From positions 310,001-374,000 of the forward strand of contig JAYKXP010000012.1 of assembly GCA_037176845.1 (NCBI GenBank): a DNA stretch of 64,000 bases. The letters are read 5' to 3'. The stretch comes from Paramarasmius palmivorus (Eukaryota; Basidiomycota; Agaricomycetes; Agaricales; Marasmiaceae). Shown piece by piece: positions 1 to 10,774 of this stretch; the stretch's first letter is position 1, and every line of letters begins with the position of its first letter. A program made the position numbers and the translations under genes. The notes beneath the pieces were generated by a model. That model did no database searches, had not been told where the DNA came from, and saw only the letters and a program-made list of their open reading frames with translations.

Positions 1-465
1 AAGGTGTGGTCGAAGCAGGTAGCATTGATTATCCATTAATTATGCAAGCTTCTCACGCATTTCCAACGGCTCTTAAGATCTCCCGAATGTTTTGCATTTT
101 CCCACCCCTAGAAACAACCTTCCTCCAATGAAACCCAAATTTTCGTAAGACAACTTGGTCAAACTTGTGCAGAGCCATTCTGCCAGGTCCCTGAGAGTTT
201 TACCTTCAACCCTTCTGTCTTGCCTCCGCCTCGATTTCGTGTCACTGGACATCCTCGAGCCTCTGTGACAAGCAAGGTATCTCCGCGTGACGCGCTTTCG
301 AGTTCCGTAAGCCTCAGTGGCCCGACATGTGCCACCGTCACACAGCCGCCGGAAAGATGGCTTGAGCGTGAATTATAGCCTTCGCATTCGTATGTTGCCC
401 GGCGTTTCATGTTCAAGTCCCCGAAGGTGGCGTCGCCAAATTCAATCTCGGACTTTCGCATTGAA
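1..465. other. Left edge, no gene seen
   Basis: No reading frame here has convincing composition, splice signals or resemblance to a family. A 103-codon frame on the minus strand (159-470) looks like chance. The stretch serves as the upstream region of the class A gene that starts at 559. Confidence 0.5.
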
Positions 466-467
466 TC

Positions 468-477
468 CATATAAATA
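468..477 (+). promoter_or_regulatory. TATA-like box of the first class A gene
   Basis: An ATATAAATAATCCC string lies about 85 bases upstream of the ATG at 559. The same string, read on the minus strand, lies about 70 bases upstream of the class A gene that starts at 48732, which suggests a shared core promoter. Confidence 0.55.
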
Positions 478-558
478 ATCCCACCAGAACAAAGATAAAT
501 CCGTCGTTTCCTGTCACTTGTACTTTATAATCTTCTCTTCCTGCACTCTGACTTGAAG

Positions 559-1365
559 ATGGCATCTAGTGGATCCATTCCCAGATCTCCATTTCACAGC
601 ATGATTATCGCCAGTTTACAACATTCACAGAAAACCGAAACAAGTGTTATGCGCAGTCTTTGCGATTCAGCACTTGAGATAGACGAGCATGTCAAGGTAT
701 GGGTGCTTGTCATTGGTTTATGCTCTATACATTATACGTTACCAATTGATTTCAGGTCATTGCCCCAGAAGGTGGCAACAAGGAACATCTATGGACGCTA
801 TCAGAGCGGGTTTCTGAGGTTGTCTACCTCGTTGAACGCACTTTCACCAAAACCAAGGCTAGAAACTCGGCCGATGCCGTACAGGGAGTCATGTGGGATA
901 TTCAACTGGAAGAACGAACCAAGGATCTACTAGAGTAAGTACTTATACATGAGGATTCTAGCCAACTAAATATGTTCCCACTATTTATACAGGTTGCTTG
1001 GTGAGATAAGGGTGTTCATTCAGGCTCAGAGGAACCGGTCTTTCATAGCGAGATTCATCTTGAAAGTCTTCCCATTTTTGGCCTGGCATGAATATAGAAA
1101 ACTCCAAAGATACAATAATATCAAGTTATACCAGGCCATCAAATCCCTCCACGTGCGTGTGCATGAATATTGAACTTTGTATAAAATCATAATCACATAT
1201 CTTTAGCCTCCAGCAGCCCCCGCCATCTTTCAAGGATTTGCTGGCATTGTGGCTGTCAAGGAGACGAGAACGCCTAGACTATTTCCCGTAGAAGACAACA
1301 CAGGTCTAAATATCAATGACTTCCTGAACAAGTGGATTGAAGGGGATAACGATAGAGGTGTATAA
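559..1365 (+). CDS. Class A helical protein, copy 1 (cell-death-like bundle candidate)
   Basis: Four exons (559-696, 756-934, 993-1152, 1207-1365) join in frame at GT-AG introns to give 211 residues. The product is mostly predicted amphipathic helix: an N-terminal Ser-rich start, a SERVSEVVYLVE helix near 60-70, a WDIQLEER stretch, LLGEIRVFIQAQ near 107-118, and a C-terminal LNINDFLNKW motif. The same exon layout and motifs recur in the gene at 47966-48732 and in the second half of the gene at 18788-21499. No signal peptide, catalytic motif or clear membrane helix is seen. The general pattern recalls the N-terminal helical bundles (MLKL/HeLo-like) found in agaric signalling and cell-death proteins; that is inference. 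It converges on the class B gene, with 119 bases between the stops. A TATA-like box lies upstream. Confidence 0.8.
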
Positions 1366-1484
1366 GGGTGAAGATTTACGTTACAATGCAATTCATCAAG
1401 GCACTCATGCTGTACAGGAATGTATCTTCAAATAGGAATGTACATATGATGGGACGAATCATAGCAACTTTACGGATGTGTGAC

Positions 1485-2397
1485 TTAAACATCTTCAGGT
1501 CCTTCTGAGCAGTCTGGGTAGGCAGATAGAATTAGAGAGTTACCAGACTGAATATTTATGGTAATATTGATATACGTCGAGATTTCTGGGACCATACGAG
1601 GAGGTATAGGTGTCTCTGGCATTGAATCATGAGCTTGTTGACCCTGAGGACTCGGTGGGCTCGAGGCAGGAGCTGTGTTATCGGAGATAGATCGTGTGAG
1701 AGGTGGTGATTGACAGAATCTTTGGCTTGACCCGGCATCTTCAGGACAGTAAGACTCAGTTACCATCCGAGAAGGGGTTTTTTTCCCACCATCACGCTAT
1801 TAGAGATGTCAATACATGAGACCATCACATTGTGAGAGTAAGCTGGCCTTGGGACTAAACTCCGTATCGCAGACTACACATCTCAAAAATGAGCGATATT
1901 CCTGGATTTTTGCGGCTTGACTGCGACGAGAAAATAATCCTTCGAGGAAGCTACATGGCCCCAGCCTCTTTGCCGCGAAACCATCAATTTCTACAAGCTT
2001 TCTATCTCATGCCTTAGTACCAGGTTTGCAAATATTGGGATAATATGTACATACTTTTGTAGGTCCCGGATCTTGACTTCAGTCTCACAGTTCGGTGTCT
2101 CTGAATGAGCGTTCATAGAGCCTCGCCCCTTAGATGGATCGGTACCACGCTGGGAAATTATTACGGTGAACACCGCATTGCAAGCCTCTCTGGCCAGCCT
2201 GTCCAACGGGGGCGTCTACATATCGAAGTCAATGTTTGTGATTTCACAAGCGTAATATGAACCAAGACCTTGCAACGATTGTATAGGCACAGTGCGGACT
2301 TGGCAATTGTCTGCAATAATTCATTTTCGCCTGTATTAGAGGTATATCCTAAGTTTTCCAAGACGATATCATCCAGAGGAGGCGCATGTTCTTCCAT
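1485..2397 (-). CDS. Class B helical protein, copy 1, with C-terminal SGNS motif
   Basis: Exon 1 is 2269-2397, exon 2 is 2055-2215 and exon 3 starts at 2001; these align exon for exon with the gene at 46858-47847 (exon 2 is 161 bases in both). Shared motifs are LAREACNAVFTVI in exon 2 and IQEYRSFLR in exon 3. After a Ser/Pro/Gln-rich linker the chain ends with YINITINIQSGNS and a short acidic tail. The junction between exon 3 and the last exon (around 1790-1865) is uncertain: a GTTTAG donor with the TAG at 1801 keeps the frame, whereas the donor at the position used by the paralogue is not canonical. Function is unknown. The helical part resembles a cell-death-type bundle, and the C-terminal motif recurs in the P proteins. 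It is the convergent partner of the class A gene at 559-1365. Confidence 0.72.
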
Positions 2398-5300
2398 CGT
2401 GACGTAGATGGCGTTGGGAAAGCCCAGGCTACGTGGTGACTATGCGTGTGAGGAAAACGAAGGGTTGAGATAGGGGATTCAAGAATGACTTTGTGAACTT
2501 CTTCTATGTCTTCAGACCTTGCGCCGGACGCATGGACCCAAGGAGGCGAGTTGAAAAGGGGAAGGGACTTATCAACCGCAGTAGGCGTCAATCAGCACTA
2601 CCGTTTCTATCCATTGTGGCTCTACGTACCTCGGCAAACTTAAATGACAAGTTCCCGTTACACTTTGAAAACATTTCTAGATGGTCTTGATACGATGTAG
2701 GTTACACAACAACCCATATCCCACTCACAAGCGTTTGTCCGTGGTGTTCTACACCATGACGAGGCAGAAATGGAAGGTACCAAGCTATCAGCTAACTCCT
2801 ATGTCAGGCAAGTGATGTGAGCGGTGTTTTGCCGGAAATGTTCCCGCTTTGGAGGAGATCGCTGCTGGAGTTTGAAATTGATATGACCCGTTTAAATCCC
2901 ACAAGGGAACTAATTCAATGAGCCTTACCCTGCCATCGTGGTTCAGACGTTCATGGCCAGTTAAATTTAATCGTCGGATTACGGCTTAGATCGCTTTGCT
3001 TTGCACGTCAGTAAAAGCGGAGGAAAAATGTGCTAGGCATGCCTGCTGATAGTTGGAAGATGCTGAGTTTGAACTGGAGCATCGTCTGACAAGTTCAAAT
3101 GTTCAAACGTCAAATGAATGTGGAGTGAAAGCAGCCGAGCGTATACCGCTCACCTATGGCCTCGCTGTACACTGTGTATAAGTATGTACGAACCGTATAG
3201 CCAATGCGGACGCTAGTGTATCCAAAGCAAAGCGTCCGCATTGGCTAGTCGACCGGCTCCCTTTCACACCTTGTCGCCCCACTATCCGATAGGCATGTAC
3301 CTCAAGTACCTTTGAATAAATATCATATATCAATCTTACAGTTTGCCCGCGATATCTGATCGAATGTTGAATAATAACACAACGGCAATCGAGTCTGGAC
3401 CGCTTTACAACACTATTGCTATCACAATATACTAGTAGCACATCGGCGACACGCTCTTGTCAGATCAATACAGAAGTGGTGCATTGTTAATATATGGAAT
3501 AAGCGACGATATATACTTGATAAGGGCTTACAAAGCTCTACAAACCACTCAGTGATGTTTTTTTCCTGATATATCCAAGCCAGGTTTCTCTGCAAGTTCT
3601 GACGCTGATATGTTACGTTATTTGCATATACAATCCCTGACATTCCTAGACCCAATGATCCTGAGGGCTGGGTTGTGACCAGAAACATTTGCGTCGATAA
3701 GCTGAACTCTCTCATTGGGAACAATGATATTGGAGTGGGACTTTCGATACGAAACGATGCCGTGATTCAATGTGAACGCCAACGCTGCATGCTGCTCAAA
3801 TGCTGCTCCAGTCTCGAGGACGCTCCAATGTACCCCATGCAAAGCGCCGAGTTTCCCCTGTAAACAATAGCTTATGACTCGACACAGCAAACGAATTCGA
3901 GACACACACCTTTCCGAGAGTAAAATTTCTTCCTCGATTACCCATGTCTATCAGTTAAAAACTGCAGCTCGCGTTTCTCGCGAACTCGGGATACAAAGTG
4001 CCTTGATATCTCATACGTGGTCTTCCGTCTCTTTCTGACTATATGCGTTGATAGCTCGCTGCTAGATCCAGACATACGGCAAAGGACAGGCTGGAGAGGC
4101 GGAGCCCACTTCGACAGCTTAAGACGATACGAGTAGGATCAGCGGCTTACCCACCAGCGCTGTCGTAATATTCCTAGTTAGTTTGTTGCCACCTAGTGCT
4201 TATGATCACAAGGGGACGATGAGAACTGGATTAGCGCTGGCGAAGAAACTTTTCGATGGGTCTAATGCGCTAACCTTATCCGATTTGTAACCCGGTTGCA
4301 TGAAGACTCCGAGGCCTGAAGTATCACGCTGTCTGAACCTTCGATATCCGTATTCAACATTCAACGAAGCCTTCTGGTCTTGCAGTATCCCCGTACAACA
4401 ATCTGTTTCACGAGGCACCACGTGAAACTCGATAAGTACCACGGTTGACAGTCGAGATTGCGGCATCAGCGCCTCTACTTATTACAGATCAGCTGTAAAT
4501 TTTTCATCTGGAATACTAAGCCTGAGAATGCGATCATGGTACAAATCCCTTGCCTAATTTGCTATCCATGTATCGACTGTGACGGCATGTTCGTTCTTAG
4601 GTTTGGCTGACTTTTGTCGTTGCCGAGCAATTGCCGAGTCGATGGCGCTTTCTTTCCCAATTCTACCTTCTATCGTTCTACGTATGATTACTGTACTACC
4701 TTCGTTGATATACTTATTACGTTTCAAAGCTGAAGCTATCTCGTTGTTCCGAGATACACGATGCAGCTCGGAATCCGCCGCCGTCACATTGTTCCTTATA
4801 AAACCACACACAAGTAGATCATCGTTGGTTGTTCCTGCACTGATAACTATCAAAATCTTTTCAACTGAAAAAACACAACTCGTTCATCACGGGTAATTCC
4901 AGTTAAACGTTTCCTCATCGACATCCTTTAACCCAGTCCCGCAACATCAAAGAACTCGGAATAAGCTTCGTTTCCTCCATTAAACATCTTGACCACATGG
5001 CGCCAATATTTGTAGTGCGCCTGGCGCTGCGCGCGAGGCTTCCCGTGGATAACAGGTGACTATGTACGCGAAACGGATAAGCGCCTGACTGTTTACAAGT
5101 ACCCACGCTCTCTTGCACGAGGCGATAGATACGTCGTCATCTTCTATATGAAACTCTACGCGTGTATCGTAAAGATCGTATCAGCGATCACTTTTATGTG
5201 GCAGAACTCGTTACTTGTAACACAAATGCCGCAAGGCTAAGAGTCGTAAATCGTCTCAATTGCTTGCAGCTTTAGAATAGTAAGAATGCTCGAGGCGAGA

Positions 5301-5851
5301 GCACTTGGAAGAGTCGATGCCGCTTTCACTGCGTGATCAGGGCCTACCACTGCCATCCTGGTCTTAACAGATCACTATCACACGGATAGTTCTCCTGTAT
5401 GATCGTCGTTGTATTGATTTCTCGTACGAGTCACCAACTTATACTTACACCTTCCGTGAGACTCGCACCTACCTTACTAACCACGACATAGACGTAGAGA
5501 TTGCATCAGCGCTTACTGGAGATCCATGTAGGCAGTAGTTTGGAATAGTAACTTAAGAATGTTCGAGGCGAGAACGCTCGGATAATCATGATACGAATCG
5601 CAACCTCGTGTAACACACGTTTAACTCTATTCATCCCGGGAACTAAACGTGGATCATCGTTGTAACCATTCAACAGCTCGTATTCATCACAAACATCCTA
5701 TCCATTCCAGTTCATTATCATTACGATCCATACCATACCATAACCATCCAAAATCCATGATACATAAGAAATCCAAATCCAATATAGATACAAGTTCCTT
5801 CTTCTTCTCTTCCTTACCCCTTCCCAACACCCTACACCTCACCCCGCCGCC
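2398..5851. other. Gene-poor stretch
   Basis: About 3.4 kb with only short overlapping frames on both strands (under about 105 codons), none with a recognisable domain or a splice-consistent chain. Two related segments near 5276-5308 and 5546-5581 share an AATGYTCGAGGCGAGARC core, so part of the stretch was locally duplicated. It may contain decayed sequence or an undetected small gene. Confidence 0.45.
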
Positions 5852-8826
5852 TCAAAACCCCAACTGCTCAACAAAACTCTGCCAACTCGCATCCAACATC
5901 GGTACCGCACCCCCAACACCACCCATTCCCCCAACTCCCACACCTACACCCAAACTACCCATACCACCAACGCCCAAACCGCCCGAGTAAGACCCAATAC
6001 TAGGATACTCCCCACCCCCACCAATATCACACATGCCTTCGGCGGTGGTCGGACATTCCATAGGAGCGTCAAAGAAACCGAACTGTTCCATCGATAGACT
6101 CGTATCGGGTGCTATGGCCGGATGTACACCCCCTACCCCAACCCCCACGCCTTCTTGTGTGTGATTCACCGGCGGAGAAGGCGGAGGAACAGCAGGAGGA
6201 ACAGGCACACAAACCAACCTCGTCTTCCCACCTAACCTATCCAACTCCAACTCATCTTCCCCGTGTGGTGACGGGGCGGGGAAGCAAGATAAAACAGCCT
6301 CAGCTGCTGCACTAGGATGTGGATGCGCATTCGCCGGTTCGGTTAGGGCGAGGCGGGCTTTGGTGTGTAGCGTTCGGACAGTTTCCTGTTTTCATATCGT
6401 TTTAGGAAAGAAAGAGCAGGGGAATAAAAGAAAAGAAAAACACACCAACAAATTCCCCGCAGCCCTCCCCCCATCCCTCGAACTCTCCTCATACATCTTC
6501 AACGCCACATCCAACTCTTGCATCGCAGATGTAGACAGTTTATGTGTCGGTGCGCGGGTTATTAGTATCGTTAGGACAATCTACGCCCCCCAAAACCATC
6601 ACCACATTAGCACTCACACTCGAAAAGGAGACACAGGGCACTCACACAGGCACTCAACCCCCAACTCCAACCTAAACCCCAACGTTTAGCTTTCGCGGGT
6701 GTCACTTCGTGAAGGTGTTTGAGACCTCGGAGGATACGCCATGCGGAACGGTATGTTGAGATTAGGGAGGGGAGGAAGCGGTCTTTTGGTGTCGTGGCTG
6801 TGTTGGTTCCGTTGGTGTTGGGGGAAGAGGTAGAAGGGGTATGCGGTGAGGGATTAGAAGACGAGGTAGAAGGTGACGACGATGAGGAAGAGGTGGAAGT
6901 CGGCGTTGTAGGCGATCCGCCCGAGAAAAGCAATGTCGTGAAATACGGTTTGTGGAGGTTCAAAAGCGCTAGAAAAACACAAGTTGTTAGTATCACGTAG
7001 TAAGACACGAAAAAACGACTCACTATTCTCCTTGAAACACAACACCAACATCCTCTTCATCTCCCCATCCGTTTCTTTTTTACCCCAATCTCCTCTTCCT
7101 TTCCGGGTATGATACGCATCACAGTTCGGTCTCAAATGCCCTGGGACGGGGAAATCTCGGATCTTCCTGTCGGCGTCCAATATAGTGGTGTAGGAAGGCG
7201 GTGAAGCGGAGAAGCAGGATTGAAGGATAGTGTGGATGAATAATGTGTATTTGTACGTCCATGCGTGGACTGTTTAACGTGTTAGCTCTCGTAGGGAGAA
7301 GGTAAGGGAGAAGGGAGACGTACATGAAGGCCCATCTTTAGCGTCCGGATCAGGCGGGAACGGACAATCGATGTACACCGGAGACATATTCGGTGGTCGA
7401 CCATACGAAAAAGTCATCCACGTATCCAAATGAAACAGCTGCCAAAACACCCTATTGCGTCGATGTTGGATCTGTAGCGGTAAATTCCATCGTGCAGAGT
7501 TCAGGTCTATCACCAGGATTAGCGAGCGAAGGGAAGAAAAGCGCAAAAACACGCACTCAACCCAACACCCATACCCAACCTCAACGCATGCCCACTAACC
7601 GGTAACCCCGAATTCGTTCCTAGGGCTTGCCAATCACTCAACTCCAAATACACCGCCAAATGCGCTGCTCCTTCCACACCCCTAAGCGTAGACCGTTTAA
7701 AAGGCGCTTGTAAACCCATACAAGCACGCGCGAGGTAATAATACTCCTGCGCTTGGATGTTATACGGCGGGAGCTGTGGATCGAAGAGGGATGCGAGAGC
7801 GAAGATGGCGTATAGAAGGGAAAGGAGGTTATGGTCGATGTAGTTTTTGGGTTTTTCGGGTGTGGTGGAGGTGGAGGAGCCGAGTTCGAAGGAAGATGCT
7901 GAGACGGAGGAGCTGGATGTGCAGAGGAACCCTGGAGCACGATAAATCCCACCAACGACTTCGTCTAACACCTCTTCCCGGGGTATGGGATCCCAGAGGC
8001 CGCCGCCTTCGTTTTCGTACACCTCTACCAGCCGAAGTGCTTCACCCAGCGGTGGTAGAAGCCCAAAAAGCTCCTCACCCCACTTTTCAGGGTCCTTGTC
8101 GGAGTCGGTACACGTAGCTTCGACGATTCGTCTCGAGATCCGAGGACAGTCTGGTTCGTTTTGGGGTAAAGGATCCGAGAGAGCGCGGATGAGGAATTCT
8201 GAACGGGCGGTTTTTCCTAGGAAGAGTGTTTCGTCGTTTGTAGATATGGATAAGGTGCCGAAAGAGTCGAGGAGTGTGTCGGGTGTTGGGTCGGCTGGGG
8301 GTGTAGGGGGTGTGTTTGGCGTTATGTGGTTGGAGGAAGAGGAAGTGGTGGTGGTGGTGTCGATACAAGACATATCCATCAAAGTCATACCCATCGTCGT
8401 CTCTGGTGGACTCGCAGACCTATTCGCCCCTGCTCCTCCTCCGCCAACACCCTGAGGCATCTTCAACCCCAACAACTCTTCTCTCAACAATGGATGTGTC
8501 GGTCCCAAAGCCTCTTTTAACGCATCTTCCAACTCCCTAACCCGTGCACATAACTTGCTTATCCTCTCGTGTAGCTCTTCCGTGTTGGCTAGAACCAGCC
8601 TATTATGTTTACCCGCGGTGAGCGAACCATCTGGACAGATAGTCGCACATCCTCGAGACACGCATTTCTCGCAAGGGACTTTTTTGTCGCAGCGGAGTTT
8701 GAGACGGCGGCATTCGGCGCAGGATGTTGGACTGGTTGGTGGCGAAGAAGAGTTGAGTGCGGGAGAAGAAAGGAAAGGAAGAACGCCGTCGTCAGCAAAA
8801 ACGTCAGCGATGTCTATCAGACTCAC
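5852..8826 (-). CDS. Zn2Cys6 fungal transcription factor
   Basis: Six exons (8826-7557, 7506-7324, 7269-7024, 6968-6646, 6580-6446, 6385-5852) join in frame to 896 residues. The binuclear zinc cluster is at residues 36-64: CAEC, six residues, C, five, C, two, C, eight, C. A likely coiled coil for dimer formation follows (ISKLCARVRELEDALKEAL). The fungal-specific regulator domain spans roughly 230-680 and shows family signatures: RVFWQLFHLDTW, FSYGRPPNMSPVYIDCPFP, and DRKIRDFPVP. The tail is Gly/Val-rich and low in complexity. It should be a nuclear DNA-binding regulator that recognises CGG-type half sites, as is usual for the family; its targets cannot be told from sequence. No metabolic partner lies next to it. 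Its first exon and promoter were duplicated to 25560-26040, where the copy is broken. Confidence 0.9.
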
Positions 8827-9140
8827 ACTCTACCAGGCTTCCTCCTCCCCAAAGGTAACGCCTCACGCTCTTTCTCTCTTGGTGCTACTCCCATGCCTTG
8901 TATCCGTCCGTTTTGTATTAGGGTCGTGGTGGATGTGAGGAGTAAGCAGTGCGAATGTCGATTTTTTTTGGCGAACGCCGGCGCCGGCGGTTAACTTGAT
9001 TGGTTTGTCATCCACTCGAGTTCTCGACGCCGCCCATCATAATCAAGATCACATCATGATCATCAACAAACCTGGTCATGATCAGCCGTGTGGGGAGGCG
9101 GGGACGTGGGTGTTGGTGGGTGCGCTGGTAGTCATCGCAG
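8827..9140. promoter_or_regulatory. Regulator upstream region, duplicated at 25.8-26.05 kb
   Basis: This is the 5' flank of the Zn2Cys6 gene. It includes a stretch CTCTTTCTCTCTTGGTGCTA that recurs in near-identical form around 25850-25875. No clear TATA box can be assigned. The duplicate lies next to the broken regulator fragment, so promoter and first exon moved together. Confidence 0.5.
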
Positions 9141-9470
9141 GTAGCGAAGAGCAGGTAAGTGAATAAGGTTCGTCGTGACTGTCCTCAGTGTCATTGTAAA
9201 AACGTCAGACTAAGATTCAGGGTCAGGAACGGCTTTATCGCTTTTACGTTGCTATGACGATTTATGGACATCCACGTTCAATCCCCGAAATCACAAGATA
9301 GAGCGCTGTCAGTTGTCAATATGAGCGTTTTCGGTTCTCTGTCAACGCTGTCATCATTCATAAGATGCGTTTTTGAATATCGCAGCTTTTGAAAGTCCCT
9401 ATGTAACTCTTTCCTCATTCCCACATTGTACACGCGATATCCTCGTGTGGGCTCGGGTAAGTACCTTCCT
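9141..9470. repeat. Noncoding block R, copy 1
   Basis: The stretch runs from GAGCAGGTAAGTGAATAAGG, through AATCCCCGAAATCACAAGAT, to a CATCCTCGTGT end. Closely similar copies lie at 16041-16400 and 26081-26420, all on the plus strand. No open frame is conserved across the three. Copies 1 and 3 sit upstream of P-family genes; copy 2 sits upstream of a P-like fragment. It is probably part of the segment that was duplicated, or an unrecognised nonautonomous element. Confidence 0.7.
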
Positions 9471-9599
9471 TGCTGTCACCGCACGCGAATACTCACCGAT
9501 ATGTCCTCGTTCTTGCTCTCAGCTCGCATGGTAGACCAGCAGAATCGAATAGACTGAGAATCAAGGTTCTTAACGAGGTACGTTTGCCCTTGGTTCCTT

Positions 9600-10460
9600 G
9601 GACCTTTTAAAGGTCACTGATATCAGGTATAGCCTCACCTGTGAAAAGGAAGCGTCATTTTCTCATTGTCAACACCCAGTGACAGATTCGTTCCTTGGTC
9701 CTTTTTGGGTATAGCCTCACCGACGAAGAGGCAGTGTCATTTTCTCATCGTCAATACCCAGCGAGCCCTCGAGTAAGTTCCTTGCTTATTATCACCATAC
9801 GCGAATACCCACCGAATCTCGCTCGACCAGCAGGATCTAATAGTCTGAAAATCAAGGTAGCCTCACCGGCGAAGACACAGCATCACTTTCTCATCGTCAA
9901 CAACCAGCAATAGCATTCGTACTCTTTGCATCGGAATCCAACGGTCTTAACGGTTACATTCCGTTTCCCATTCGAGTATGCACCCTCTTTCTTGCTTTCA
10001 GTCTTGCTGGAACTAGAATCCACTGGTCTCGATATTCAAGGTTCTTAACGAGGTACGTTTCCCGTTGGTTCCTTGAACCTGATATCATATATAGCCTCGC
10101 TTTTATCGTCAACACTAGCATCGTACTCTTTACATCAGAATCTAACGGTCTTAACGAGGTACGTTCCGTTTCCCGTTGGTACCTTGAATCTCATATCATA
10201 TCATGTATAGCCTCACCTGCGAAGAGGCAGTGTCGCTCTATCATCGTCAACACTCAGCGACCTCGAGTTAAGCACCTTCCTTATTGTCACCATACGCGAA
10301 TAACCATTGATGTCTCCTCTTTCTTTCTTTCAGCCTTGCTAGACCTCGAATAAGGGCCTTAAAGAGGTACCTTTCCTTCGATCTTTTTAGGTCATATCAT
10401 GTATAGCCTCACCTGCGAAAAGGCGGCGTCACATTCTCATCATCGACACCTATCGATAGA
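9600..10460. repeat. Degenerate repeat array with TATAGCCTCACC units
   Basis: At least six diverged units occur, near 9625, 9709, 9857, 10090, 10206 and 10398. Each starts with TATAGCCTCACC or a close variant, followed by GCGAAGAGGCAGTGTC and then CTCATCGTCAACACCCAGCG. Further units occur near 16545 and 16680. Spacing is irregular, about 85-190 bases. No coding frame is shared. The role is unknown; it fills the gap between block R and the first P gene. Confidence 0.65.
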
Positions 10461-10718
10461 AACCCGTAACTGTTCGGCAAATCCCAGATAGGGTTCTCAC
10501 GTCTACTCACCTTTCAATAGTGATATGCTCTCGGAACAGGTATAGTATGCTCCAAAGTTGTTCGGACAGGTCAAAGGTGAGTCAAACCAACTTCAATGAG
10601 GGAAAAGTTTCCAAGTGGTACATTTTCCTCACCTTAGGTTAGGTTGACTGAATGTGGCTATATTTGGTTTAGATCGCAGCATGTTAAGGCGGTACGAATC
10701 AATGGCGGGATCAAACGA

Positions 10719-10726
10719 TATATAAA
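10719..10726 (+). promoter_or_regulatory. TATA box of P gene 1
   Basis: TATATAAA lies about 50 bases upstream of the ATG, followed by CTCTTCCCGTGCTCGTGGAT. The same arrangement and spacing precede P2 and P3, with GAATTCCCCA just before each start codon. Confidence 0.7.
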
Positions 10727-10774
10727 CTCTTCCCGTGCTCGTGGATTAGGATCAATACCATTCTGAATTCCCCA

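Noticed and set aside
7985..8455. 156-codon frame on the plus strand
   Set aside because: Antisense to exon 1 of the Zn2Cys6 regulator; a low-complexity shadow.
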